Shown here in pieces: positions 25,819 through 35,160 of a stretch of DNA of 64,000 bases. Both the position numbers and the translations under genes were made by a program. The first letter of the stretch is position 1. The number at the start of each line of letters is the position of its first letter. The notes below the pieces were generated by a model. That model had not been told where the DNA came from, made no database searches, and worked only from the letters and a program-made list of their open reading frames with translations. Origin of the DNA: Ktedonosporobacter rubrisoli. Lineage in GTDB: Bacteria > Chloroflexota > Ktedonobacteria > Ktedonobacterales > Ktedonobacteraceae. The DNA lies in assembly GCF_004208415.1 (NCBI RefSeq), contig NZ_CP035758.1:62001-126000 (forward strand), in the 5' to 3' direction.

Positions 25819-28281
25819 CTAAAGCGTGGCTTCCTTAGCTGCAGTGCGCCTGCGTACATAGCGCTTGCTAGGAGTGAGCACAATTGGCTGTAATTCTGCA
25901 GCCTCGAAAGACGCCTGTCGTCGCTCCTCAGAAACTTGCCGATAGGACGTCGTGCGCTGAAGCGGGACGCGTTTTATAGAGCTGATCAAACTCTCCATCT
26001 GTTCGGGAGGTAGCTCCTGACCAAATTCGCCGCCGGCGGCTCGCGTAATACTCTCGTTCATCAGAGTACCGCCAAGATCATTTGCTCCAGCCTGCAGACA
26101 AAGCTTGATGCCATCTTGCCCCATCTTAACCCATGATACTTGGATATTGGTAATATGAGGATGCAGAACCAGGCGCGCTACGGCATGCATAAGCACTGCC
26201 TCACGGAAGGTAGGTCCTTTGCGCGCGCGCCCTTTCCAATAAATGGGAGCCTCCATATGCACAAAGGGTAGCGGCACAAATTCGTTAAAGCCGCCTGTGC
26301 GTTTTTGCAGTTCCCTTATGCGCAGAAGGTGGCGTGCCCAGTGCTTTGGCTGATCGATATGGCCATACATAATCGTCGCCGTGGTACGCAAGCCGACACG
26401 ATGGGCCTCTTCGATCACAGAGAGCCATTGCTCGGTATTGAGCTTATCGGGGCAGAGAGTGGCCCGCACTTCGTCATCAAGGATCTCGGCTGCAGTTCCT
26501 GGCAAGGTGGAGAGTCCGGCTTCGCGCAATTGCACAAGGAAATCATGTACGCTGATCCCAAGCGTATGCGCACCTTGCCAGACCTCTAGCGGCGAAAAGG
26601 CATGAATGTGCATATTTGGCAAAGCCCCTTTGACGGCTCGTGCAAGTTGCAGATAGGTCGCTCCCGTGTACTCAGGGTGAATGCCACCTTGCATGCATAC
26701 CTCGGTAGCGCCGCGCGCCCAGGCTTCCTGTGCCCGTCTCACTACTTCATCGATTCCCAGATCATAGGGAGTTCCGCGCAAGTTCTCGCTCAGCTTTCCT
26801 TTAGAAAACGCGCAAAACTGGCATTTGAAGTAGCAGATGTTGGTATAATTGATGTTGCGATTCACAACATACGAGACGACATCGCCATTAACGCGCCGAC
26901 GTAACCCATCGGCAGCAGCACAGACGGCGGCAAACTCTTCGCCACGTACCTGAAACAGGCGTGTTACTTCCGCTTCGCTAAGATCCTCACCGGCTAGTGC
27001 ACGGGTAATGCTGTATTGCACTTCGGGTGAAATCTGAGATTTCTTGTCCTGCGGCGCATTAAGAATCAAGTCTCGTTCAAAAGCGGGAACTGGAACACTA
27101 GCTCCAGGCGACCATTCGTCAATACGGGCCAGTCCATCGCTATCGCTGGCATGCAATACTGGCGTGACGAGTTGTGGATCTTGCCATTGCTGAGCAGCCA
27201 GCACATAGGCCGGATAGACAGCCAGGCGTTCAAGCAGAATTTTACCGGCGCGTGCAGTCTGTTCGGCCAACTCATTCAGGTGGGGCCAACGCGCCTCGGG
27301 GTTGACGTGATCAGGTGTAACAGGCGAGACGCCGCCCCAGTCATTGAGCCCAGCCCCAATAAGCTGTCCATAGGTGCCAGGGCTGAGATTGGGTGGGGCC
27401 TGGATGTTCATTTGCGGCCCGAAGATGACACGCGCAACAGCGAGCGACCAGAGCAACTCATCAAGGTCAGGCTCGGGCGCGTTGGCCATACGCGTATCTG
27501 GCTTGGCCCGAAAATTCTGAATAATGATTTCTTGAATATGTCCATACTGCTGGTGCAGGGCACGCAGGGCCAGAAGAGATTCTATGCGTTCTCGGCGAGT
27601 TTCGCCGATGCCTATCAGAATGCCCGAGGTAAAGGGTACCTGCAGTTCGCCGGCCAGCCGAATAGTCTCAAGGCGCACAGCCGGATGTTTGTCAGGTGAG
27701 CCATAGTGCGGCCCTCCGCGCTCGCTAAGGCGTTCTGAGGCGCTTTCTAGCATAATCCCCTGGGAGACTGTGACTTTGCGCAGGGCCGCAATCTCCTCAC
27801 GAGTCATGACTCCCGGGTTAGCATGTGGCAGCAGGCCAGTCTCTTTCAGGACAAGTTCGGCCATCTCGGTCAGGTAAGAGATGGTCGTTGGATGACCAAG
27901 TTCGGCCAGCTCTTGCGCCACAACTTTATAGCGCAACTCTGGCTTATCGCCAAGGGTAAATAGGGCCTCTTTACAGCCCGCCTCCGCACCGGCTCGCGCG
28001 ATAGCCAGCACTTCATCCTTAGTCAGGTAAGCCCGCTGACCACGCTTCGGAGGTTGTGTAAAGGTACAGTAATGGCAGACATCGCGACAAAGCTGTGTGA
28101 GCGGAATAAAAACCTTGCGCGAGTAGGAAATGCGCTGCTGATGAGCCTGGTCACGGAGTTGAGCGGCCGTGGCAAGCAACGGCGCAAGATCAGAAAAGGC
28201 AGCCAATGAGAGTGCTTCTTCGTCAGTGAGATCATAACCTTGCAAAACGGCAGCAAACATTGCTGCGGGCTCGTGGTGCAT
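25819..28281 (-). CDS. fbiC: FO synthase, fused CofG-CofH radical SAM enzyme
   Basis: The 820-aa protein makes 7,8-didemethyl-8-hydroxy-5-deazariboflavin (FO), the chromophore of coenzyme F420, from tyrosine and 5-amino-6-ribitylaminouracil. It has two radical SAM modules. The N-terminal CofG half has C-x3-C-x2-C in CRDVCHYC (residues 65-72), and the C-terminal CofH half has CYFKCQFC near residue 480. Fusion of the two is the bacterial FbiC form. The start is ATG 28281 with AAAGGA 10 nt upstream; the in-frame codon at 28329 adds 16 unusual residues. It heads the fbiC-ribD-ribA run. Confidence 0.93.
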   Translation of the reverse strand: MHHEPAAMFAAVLQGYDLTDEEALSLAAFSDLAPLLATAAQLRDQAHQQRISYSRKVFIPLTQLCRDVCHYCTFTQPPKRGQRAYLTKDEVLAIARAGAEAGCKEALFTLGDKPELRYKVVAQELAELGHPTTISYLTEMAELVLKETGLLPHANPGVMTREEIAALRKVTVSQGIMLESASERLSERGGPHYGSPDKHPAVRLETIRLAGELQVPFTSGILIGIGETRRERIESLLALRALHQQYGHIQEIIIQNFRAKPDTRMANAPEPDLDELLWSLAVARVIFGPQMNIQAPPNLSPGTYGQLIGAGLNDWGGVSPVTPDHVNPEARWPHLNELAEQTARAGKILLERLAVYPAYVLAAQQWQDPQLVTPVLHASDSDGLARIDEWSPGASVPVPAFERDLILNAPQDKKSQISPEVQYSITRALAGEDLSEAEVTRLFQVRGEEFAAVCAAADGLRRRVNGDVVSYVVNRNINYTNICYFKCQFCAFSKGKLSENLRGTPYDLGIDEVVRRAQEAWARGATEVCMQGGIHPEYTGATYLQLARAVKGALPNMHIHAFSPLEVWQGAHTLGISVHDFLVQLREAGLSTLPGTAAEILDDEVRATLCPDKLNTEQWLSVIEEAHRVGLRTTATIMYGHIDQPKHWARHLLRIRELQKRTGGFNEFVPLPFVHMEAPIYWKGRARKGPTFREAVLMHAVARLVLHPHITNIQVSWVKMGQDGIKLCLQAGANDLGGTLMNESITRAAGGEFGQELPPEQMESLISSIKRVPLQRTTSYRQVSEERRQASFEAAELQPIVLTPSKRYVRRRTAAKEATL

Positions 28282-28345
28282 GAAAGATCGGTCCTTTCGA
28301 TTATTGACAACGCAATCGACACATAACAAGCCATATGGCCAAAAA

Positions 28346-28560
28346 CACAGCCTGGCATTTCCTCACTGCCCACAATAAGCCTCACGTGTCTCCGAGCTAA
28401 ATGTAGCTTAGCGTTCTCCCTCTCCACAATAAGCCTCCCATGTCTCCGATCTTAATAAAAGCCTGGCATGGTCCCTACCTACAATAACCCCGTATTCCTC
28501 CAAGCTAAATGTAGTTTAGCATCCTCACTCCCCACAATAAGCCAACATTCTCATGTCCAC
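28346..28560. repeat. Imperfect tandem repeat of about 54 bp upstream of fbiC
   Basis: The motif C/TACAATAAGCC recurs at 28371, 28425, 28480 and 28533, giving periods of 54, 55 and 53. Between copies GCTAAATGTAG (twice, 28396 and 28504) and AGCCTGGCAT (28350 and 28460) recur in register. This amounts to roughly four degenerate units. It sits just upstream of the fbiC start, where its promoter should be. Confidence 0.7.
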
Positions 28561-28865
28561 CCTAGTATTATATACACGGATATATCCTCAATGTCTATAC
28601 CTCAAGCAGACCTGGGCAGGGCTTATCAGTCTTGCTTATCAATATATGCCCCCATCTCGTCACTTTCTCAAAATATCAGTCTCAAAGTGTCACAAAAATG
28701 CTACCCATTCCGACTCGTGTACAGAGCAAATCAAGCAGGTACGATCACCTCGCAAATCCAGATTGCGATTTCGGGCTCAGAGCATTAGCACCTGATACTT
28801 TAACTACATAAGCACTCGGGCTATCTCCTATGCGGGATAACACCGGGACAGAAAGGTTGAAAGTT

Positions 28866-29363
28866 ATGAATATAGCGCGCAGTATATGTGCTTACATTAT
28901 CTGGATCTGGCTTGGCTCCTCCCTACTTCATGGAGTGGCCCACCTGGTAGCTGGTGCACCACTCACACCTTTACCTCCAGATCTTACCTGGTTGGGTCTT
29001 ACTATAGAATTGTTTTTCTCGTTAGCACCCCTGGTAGCGCTTGTCTTACTCTACACACGCCGTATACGCTGGGGAGCTGCTCTACTTTGTTTGAGCATGC
29101 TTATCGCTCTGCTCTGGGGATTTGGCGCTCACTTTATGTCTTCTACCGGAGATAACGTGATGGCCCATGCCACAAGCCCGGCCGGGCCAGCATTTCTGAT
29201 TACCAGTGTGCTGATCTTCATAGTTCCCTGGGCGGGCCTTATCATCGGCATTCACATTTTTAGATTGGCATCTCGCCAGCTATCTGAACGTAACCTCGGC
29301 CTCGTACCAGAGCTACGAACAGAGAAGGATTTACGCCATGCTCAGGCTCATAATTCTTTCTAA
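28866..29363 (+). CDS. Hypothetical four-helix membrane protein
   Basis: The 165-aa protein has hydrophobic segments at about residues 6-28, 41-63, 70-90 and 110-135 and a polar C-terminal tail. I recognise no family. ATG 28866 has AAAGG 9 nt upstream. The gene stands alone between the repeat block and a long stem-loop at 29385-29430. Confidence 0.6.
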   Translation: MNIARSICAYIIWIWLGSSLLHGVAHLVAGAPLTPLPPDLTWLGLTIELFFSLAPLVALVLLYTRRIRWGAALLCLSMLIALLWGFGAHFMSSTGDNVMAHATSPAGPAFLITSVLIFIVPWAGLIIGIHIFRLASRQLSERNLGLVPELRTEKDLRHAQAHNSF

Positions 29364-29384
29364 GCGGCGCAGCTAGAATTTTTA

Positions 29385-29430
29385 CTTGACCTGCTAAAGA
29401 GTTTTCAGCCATACTCTTTGACAGGTCAAG
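29385..29430. terminator. Long stem-loop after the membrane protein gene
   Basis: The 18-nt arms 29385-29402 and 29413-29430 pair at 16 positions around a 10-nt loop; the left arm starts CTTGACCTGCTAAAG. It is not followed by a T-run, so it may end transcription or be a repeat remnant. Confidence 0.5.
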
Positions 29431-29529
29431 GCTACGCAGGTGCAATTCGTGCTCATGCTCCACGCAAGATTAGCGCCAAGAACAGGCTACACTAATCATA
29501 CGAGATCGAAACAAAAGGGCTTATAGTTT

Positions 29530-30154
29530 ATGCACGAGACACAGACAAGTGAGATAGAGCATTTCCAGGCCTACCGCTCCTTGCTCTTCTCAATCGCCTA
29601 TCGTATGCTTGGCAGCGTTATGGATGCCGAAGACTGTGTAGCGGGATCAGCAAAAGCAGATCTTCGCTCGTTTCCTCCAGGCCTGACAAAAGGGCAACAT
29701 GGATAATTTGTTGCGTGTGCTCTCAGCTGAGATTGTGGTCCATACAGACGGAGGCCAGCGGGCTGTATTAGCCCGCCATCCCATTTATGGACCAGAGCGC
29801 GTAGCTCGCTATCTCTCAGGCTTGCAACACAAATACTTCTCTCTACCTGGGCTTTTGAGCCAGTTCGTATGGATCAGCCCTGGCTGAGCGTTGATCTTCT
29901 ATCTGTCAGAGGTTACTTCTTTGCAGCATGTATTATCAACAAGCGAGGGAAAGCAAGCAGCTACCAACGAGGTTAGAGGGAAAAGGAAAGCAACGCAACA
30001 ATTGATTGAGATGTATCAACAATTCGCTCAACGGGGAAATCCGCTGGTTGCGGCTATCGCGCTAACCTGCTCGGAGGATCTGGCCCAAGAAATCGATATT
30101 GTGGCCAATCCTGAAAAACTGCAACACATCTCTCTGCCTATTATGAACAAATGA
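29530..30154 (+). pseudogene. Decayed ECF41-type sigma factor
   Basis: ATG 29530 opens a sigma region-2 start (FQAYRSLLFSIAYRMLGSVMDAEDC). Immediately after it the sequence jumps, in another frame, to QKQIFARFLQA, a TGA, then QKGNMDNLLRVLSAEIVVHTDGG. That is the linker and SnoaL-like domain of ECF41 sigma factors, with the family-like ARHPIYGPERVARYLSGL. A fragment DIVANPEKLQHI near 30095-30130 matches the ECF41 tail. The rest of region 2, all of region 4 and part of the C-domain are missing, and at least one frameshift and one stop are present. The gene cannot make a working sigma factor. Confidence 0.75.
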
Positions 30155-30252
30155 AAAACTTGTTCATAAATAGATCCTTAACGAGATTTTGATGAGCTTC
30201 CACAGGCCTTGATTTTTTGGAGGAAATCAGGTATACTTGGTTATGTAGTTTG

Positions 30253-30281
30253 AAGAGGAGCCAATTGAGCTCCTCTTTTTT
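30253..30281 (+). terminator. Intrinsic terminator
   Basis: AAGAGGAGC (30253-30261) pairs with GCTCCTCTT (30269-30277) over a 7-nt loop and runs into six T (30276-30281). It is on the plus strand after the sigma factor remnant. Confidence 0.8.
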
Positions 30282-30322
30282 ATAACTTCATGTATTCCCC
30301 CATAATATATGCCTCAAATAGT

Positions 30323-31074
30323 CTACTCACCTTGCCCCAGGCGCGCTCTTAAGAAGAGAACAGCCTTCGCCCAACTTTCCTGACTGGCTGCGGAGCCAGG
30401 TTCATCAGCGGCAAAAGTAAAGAAGGCGTGACCCAGACCAGGATAGATCGTAAAGTCAACTTCCTTACCAGCTTTACGCGCAACCTCTTGATAGTGCTGA
30501 ACGTCCTGCACAGGAATACCGCGATCAACCTCACCAAAGAAACCAAGGATAGGCGCATGCACCTGCTCAACTTCCACAATAGGATTATCCGGCCGCTCAT
30601 TACTCATGATTGGCGAGCCATAATAGACCACGCTCGCCTTCACAGCAGGCATACGCGAAGCAGCCAGTAAGGCATATCTTCCCCCATACAAAAACCTAAG
30701 ATGCCAACTTTACGACCATCCTCAGCCAGTTTAGCCGTTATGCTGTTCAGATCAGCGAGGGCAGTCAGCACATTATGGCGCTTAGCGCGCTCTACAGCGG
30801 CTTCCATAGTATGAGTGGCAAGAGTTCCCTCCCTACAAAATAGTTCGGGCACAATTGTAGCAAAACCTTGCTCTGCCAGGCGCCGGGCTATATCGCGGTA
30901 AAATGGGCTGGCGCCAAATACATCATGCCCGATTACAACGGCAGGTAGCCGCTTCTCGGATGCATAACGATAGGCAAACGTGGGAATAGTGCGACCGCTA
31001 CCGGGCATCTCAAGCTGTCGTTCGGTAGCGTCGCTATACTCAAAGGCGGGATCAACAGGATGACACATGGGCAA
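30323..31074 (-). pseudogene. Dienelactone hydrolase family protein with a frameshift in a G-run
   Basis: Two overlapping minus-strand frames make one alpha/beta hydrolase. The first part (31074 to about 30686) has VVIGHDVFGASPFYRDIARRLAEQG and ends VGILGFCMG, the nucleophile elbow with the catalytic Cys. The second continues GGRYALLAAS, with the Asp (GEVDRGIP) and His (GLGHAFF) of the triad. The frames join if the five C at 30681-30685 (five G in the gene) are six. That is either a real mutation, a phase-variable run or a base-calling error. With one added base the product would be about 250 aa, normal for the family. Confidence 0.8.
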
Positions 31075-31317
31075 TACTAACCTTTTCTAAAAGCGTTAAC
31101 ATATCACATAAAATCGTCAGAAAAGATTGTACGCTCTCTTCTCTGCCCGGTCAATATTCGCAAGCTTTTCCAATGCAAGCATCCCCTTGTGTGGTATGTC
31201 CTGCATACAATTGCACTGATGATATATTCGGGCTGGTCAGGCAGAAGCAGAAGGTTTACTATCACACAGGCAGCATCAAGTGCTAGAGCCTGAATGTCCT
31301 CCTTGCATAGTTAATGG

Positions 31318-32397
31318 CTATACGAAATTCCCGCCGGGGGAATATCCGCTACCCATATAGGCATTGGAGAAATTTTGCGTCAGCAGATCTGTCGCATGGA
31401 GCATAAAACAATTCGTCCTGGCACCCGCATATGGCCAGTTGCAAGGCACATCGCGGTGATTATGCGCAGTTTCCCTATATTCAAACAGTAAATGCCATTC
31501 CTTCATTACAGCCTCCACTTTTCTATAGTTATTCATATACCAGCTAGCGAAACCCTTTCCCGCTCTCTGCCCAGGATTATGCATTTGATCTTCTAAATCC
31601 ACAAGTCTCCACAAGGTTTTGCGCTTCTGGTTCTCGTCACTCGACATAATCAGTAGCCTCTCACAGGCGTCAAAACGGGATTCTCCCCCTTCCCATCTCT
31701 CCAGCTCATCTCTGATATATCTTTTATCTTCCCAGGGATAGCCAAGTAGCTGCAGGATACTGGCTCGCGCGGGCAGCTTCTTAAGCTCCCAACGCAGCTG
31801 TTCATAACCCGCCCAATCAAAAGCATCGCTCTCTATATTCAGCTTTTTTAGTAACTTACATAGCTGCTTTGATCCTCGCCCTGGCAGACTGATGCCCTGT
31901 ACGGCATTAAGGCGCCACCCAATCTCGCTCAACTTATCAAAAGCCGCCTTCGGCTCCACAAGGAAATCTACATCAAAATCAGCCCATACCCTCTTCTCGT
32001 CCTTAAGTGGGCGCATCTTCCGACACTTCGTCTCATCAAGATAACGTGTCGTTCCTCCTTCGATCTCCCCCAGTTCACCAATCGCCATAAAGCTATAGAG
32101 CATTCCTGAACAGGGTAGCATGCCGTTGGCATCAAAATCCGCAATATCTTCAAGATTAATCTGAGCCATAAAGCTCATTGGGCCGCAGCCCTGAGGCCAG
32201 GCAAAATCTGGCGGTATATCAGGAACTCCCCATACACGACTATTGCCTATCCGTCTATACGTTTCTGGCTGGCCTAAGGAGAAGAAGATGCAGTTCTGCG
32301 CCAGCTCAACGAGCTCATCGGCCAGTTTCATAAAATCATATGCCCACAGCAAGCGCCTTAGCCACTTCTCTTGTTTCTCGGTAATCGGGTTCCACAT
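31318..32397 (-). CDS. DUF1963 (YwqG-like) protein
   Basis: The 359-aa protein has the YwqG/DUF1963 pattern: RIGNSRVWGVPDIPPDFAWP, then MSFMAQINLEDIADFD, and a later long helical region. The family has no firm function. ATG 32397 has GGAGG 8 nt upstream; the frame extends 6 codons further without one. At 359 aa it is longer than many YwqG proteins, with extra sequence in the second half. No linked partner is visible. Confidence 0.75.
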   Translation of the reverse strand: MWNPITEKQEKWLRRLLWAYDFMKLADELVELAQNCIFFSLGQPETYRRIGNSRVWGVPDIPPDFAWPQGCGPMSFMAQINLEDIADFDANGMLPCSGMLYSFMAIGELGEIEGGTTRYLDETKCRKMRPLKDEKRVWADFDVDFLVEPKAAFDKLSEIGWRLNAVQGISLPGRGSKQLCKLLKKLNIESDAFDWAGYEQLRWELKKLPARASILQLLGYPWEDKRYIRDELERWEGGESRFDACERLLIMSSDENQKRKTLWRLVDLEDQMHNPGQRAGKGFASWYMNNYRKVEAVMKEWHLLFEYRETAHNHRDVPCNWPYAGARTNCFMLHATDLLTQNFSNAYMGSGYSPGGNFV

Positions 32398-32777
32398 CGT
32401 AAACACCTCCAACAACTCTATCTATGCATTTCCTGATGTATACATGTAAATGATCTGATTAGGGATAGCTTACACCCTTAAGCTATCTGGCTATACAGAC
32501 AATTAGAACCTTGTATAATATATGCATTTTTATTACTTGTATTCGACACTATATAACATACCGAGAAATAAATCAATTTACACTTTCCCTATAGGAAAAA
32601 GATACTGTTAAGCAGGTCACACCCTTTCAGGCCGCTAGCTCAGCTGAGGAAAAATGGTCGAGGACAACAAAAGGGAAAAGTGCAGGCAAGAGAGAAAAAC
32701 CTGGCAGGAACATGCTTAGCCTTGAACAAGTCCGACCAGGTAGAGTCACTATAATTTACGACTGAAGGAGGCGACGA
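32398..32777. other. Intergenic region between two minus-strand genes
   Basis: About 380 bases, AT-rich around 32500-32600. A perfect 8-bp hairpin, GATAGCTT (32464-32471) with AAGCTATC (32480-32487), lies in the upstream region of the DUF1963 gene. No gene or RNA recognised. Confidence 0.4.
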
Positions 32778-33785
32778 TTAGCTGGCCAGCAACTCTTTCA
32801 AGCTATCGTCAAGAAACTTTGTATCTTCAGGACTCGCCCCACCGCCGGCAAAATGCCCCCAATCTGAGCGGAAGGGCCGAAAGATCGCGTTAGGCATGCA
32901 CTTCGTCTCATACTCACTATCTTCGGGCGTGAAGTAGAGATCCTTATCGCCAGGCATAACTATCGCCCTGGCTTTAATACTATGCAGAGCCTTTTCGAAA
33001 TCGCCATTGTAAGTAGGATTGGCGCTGATATCTCCTTTTTGCCAGGTCCTGGCCATAGCTATGAGATTATTAGCGTCTCGGCGGAAGAAGAGATTTTCCC
33101 AGTAGCCAATCAGATAATCCTCCAACGAGCTGTATCCCAGCTTGAGATAGATTGCGTCCCGGTAGAAGGCCTGTGAGAGGCCCCATCCAGCATAAACACG
33201 CCCCATAGCTCTCAAGCCTGTATATGGTTGCTCCGTATACCAGCCATTGTTCCAGGCTCCATCAGCGCATAAAGCAGCCTTGACGCCTTCCAGGAAGACA
33301 ATGTTGTGTGGCCACGTTTTGGCTGTGCCGCAAAATGGGACAATACGTTCGACCATATCGGGAAAGCTGGCTGCCCACTGGAAGGTTTGCTGAGCACCCA
33401 TCGACCAGCCGGTTACCAGGGCTATCTTTTGAATACCAAATTGCTCTGTAATAAGCCGGTGTTGCACCTGGATATTATCGTAGAGGGTAACTAGTGGGAA
33501 GCGCGCCTTATCAAAAGGAGGTGGGGTATTGCTTGGCGATGAAGAGAGCCCGTTACAGAGCATATTTGGGATGATGATGAAATATTTGCTGGGATCAAGT
33601 GCCATCCCTTCGCCAATCAACCACTCATTGTCGTAATGCTGTCCAGAATACCAGGTCGGATAGACAATCACGTTACTTTTCTCGGCGTTAAGCGTGCCAT
33701 AGGTCTTATAGGCAAGGAAGGCATTGCGCAACGTAATCCCACATTGGAGAGGTACATTGCCAAGTTCGAAAAGCTTATAGTCCAT
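32778..33785 (-). CDS. MetX-like alpha/beta hydrolase (homoserine O-acetyltransferase family)
   Basis: The 335-aa protein has the MetX-family alpha/beta fold: the nucleophile elbow GWSMGAQQ (Ser near residue 125), MPGDKDLYF for the Asp and WGHFAGGG for the His. The canonical MetX substrate-binding region is only partly similar. Members like this are often annotated as alpha/beta hydrolases rather than true acetyltransferases. The methionine genes hom and a cystathionine-synthase type lie 10 kb away and do not prove a role. ATG 33785 has AAAGGA 9 nt upstream. Confidence 0.75.
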   Translation of the reverse strand: MDYKLFELGNVPLQCGITLRNAFLAYKTYGTLNAEKSNVIVYPTWYSGQHYDNEWLIGEGMALDPSKYFIIIPNMLCNGLSSSPSNTPPPFDKARFPLVTLYDNIQVQHRLITEQFGIQKIALVTGWSMGAQQTFQWAASFPDMVERIVPFCGTAKTWPHNIVFLEGVKAALCADGAWNNGWYTEQPYTGLRAMGRVYAGWGLSQAFYRDAIYLKLGYSSLEDYLIGYWENLFFRRDANNLIAMARTWQKGDISANPTYNGDFEKALHSIKARAIVMPGDKDLYFTPEDSEYETKCMPNAIFRPFRSDWGHFAGGGASPEDTKFLDDSLKELLAS

Positions 33786-34154
33786 CTCTGCATTTCCTTT
33801 CTGCACTCGCTCGCTGACACAGAACATATGCACTGGCTTAGGATTTCCCATGTTAAAGCATTGTCATAACTTACTCCTTCTTTTGGCGGCCATTTTAAGC
33901 TAGCCTTAAACAGTGCTCGCCTGCTTCATACCTACCAGGAACACGATTATGCTATATCCCGTGTAACACTACCTCATCCATTCTTAGCGGCTCGCTCACT
34001 ACTATCATATCATCAGCAAGCGGGCTGGAAGAAGTTACCACTTATCCAATAATATTGCGCATTGCCATCGCCAAAAGACCTGTGTTAGACTCTCTGCAAG
34101 CCGCATGGTTTCACGGTTGAGAAGCATAGAGGAAGTCAGAAAAGGAGTCCTGTT
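33786..34154. other. Divergent intergenic region
   Basis: About 370 bases between the MetX-like gene (minus) and a methyltransferase (plus). It should hold both promoters. I see no further structure. Confidence 0.35.
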
Positions 34155-35018
34155 ATGTCATCTGGAGCAAATTACGACCAGGCATCTGGTTATTTAGTTG
34201 ATGCCGAGAACATCGCAGAAATGGCGCGTCTCGCTAAGCAGGCTCGTCTCACCACAGAGCAAACCGGCCTGGTACCAGCTACCATAGATCTAGGGCGCTG
34301 CGCTACAATTCTTGATATTGGTTGTGGTCCTGGCGAATGGTCCCTGGCCATAGCTCAGCAGTTGCCGATGAGCCGCGTTACAGGTATCGATATCAGCACA
34401 CGTATGACGGAATATGCGCAGTATCTCGTCCAGGAAAATAATCTTTCTAATGCTAATTTTCACGCCATGGATGCTCGTCGCCAGCTCGATTTTCCTGATA
34501 ATTCATTCGATCTAATCCATATGCGCTTCATCAATTCATTTCTAAGTAAGGATAACTGGCCGGTCCTTCTACAGGAATGTTTTCGCTTGTTGCGCGCGGG
34601 AGGCTATATCTGCAGTACGGAGGCCGAAGGCGTAGGCGTAACCACAAGCCCTTCGTTAACTCGCTACAACCGTTTGATGACCCAAATCTTGCGAGCTAGC
34701 GGGCACGCCTTCGTTGACGAAGGTGATTCTCCCGGAATTACGGCTGTACAAATGCACCTCCTCCAGGTTGCCGGCTTTCAGACCATCCAGCACGAGGCAT
34801 TTTCCTCTAACTACTCGCATGGCACGGCTGCTCATACTGTCTTGTATGAGGATTTCAAGGCCTTATTTAAGCTGCTCCAGCCAGCAGTTGTGCATTATAA
34901 GCTAGCTAGCCAGGAAGAGCTTGATGTCCTCTATCAGCGTGTACTTTCCGAGATGCAGGATCAGACATTCTGTGCAGTTAGCTTTTATCAGCGAGTCTGG
35001 GGCATTAAGCCTGCATAA
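34155..35018 (+). CDS. Class I SAM-dependent methyltransferase
   Basis: The 287-aa protein has SAM motif I as LDIGCGPGEWS near residue 52, an acidic strand end GIDIS, post-motif DARRQLDFPDNSFDLIHMRF and ECFRLLRAGGYICSTEAEG. This is the ubiquinone/menaquinone methyltransferase-like set (Methyltransf_25). Substrate unknown. AAGGAG lies upstream of the ATG. A second methyltransferase follows after 142 nt. Confidence 0.85.
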   Translation: MSSGANYDQASGYLVDAENIAEMARLAKQARLTTEQTGLVPATIDLGRCATILDIGCGPGEWSLAIAQQLPMSRVTGIDISTRMTEYAQYLVQENNLSNANFHAMDARRQLDFPDNSFDLIHMRFINSFLSKDNWPVLLQECFRLLRAGGYICSTEAEGVGVTTSPSLTRYNRLMTQILRASGHAFVDEGDSPGITAVQMHLLQVAGFQTIQHEAFSSNYSHGTAAHTVLYEDFKALFKLLQPAVVHYKLASQEELDVLYQRVLSEMQDQTFCAVSFYQRVWGIKPA

Positions 35019-35160
35019 GTTCACGATACGCCGCGCCCATCATAATCTACTAGACAAAAAGGTAGAGCTTCTCAATAGCTTCCTTTCAGGGTCAGGTTGT
35101 ACAATATAATGCGAAGATATTAAAGGATTTTTCGCCAATCTACCAGGGAGCTTTTTTTCG

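Noticed and set aside
28371..28560. Tandem block as a CRISPR array
   Set aside because: Units are degenerate, contiguous and without unique spacers.
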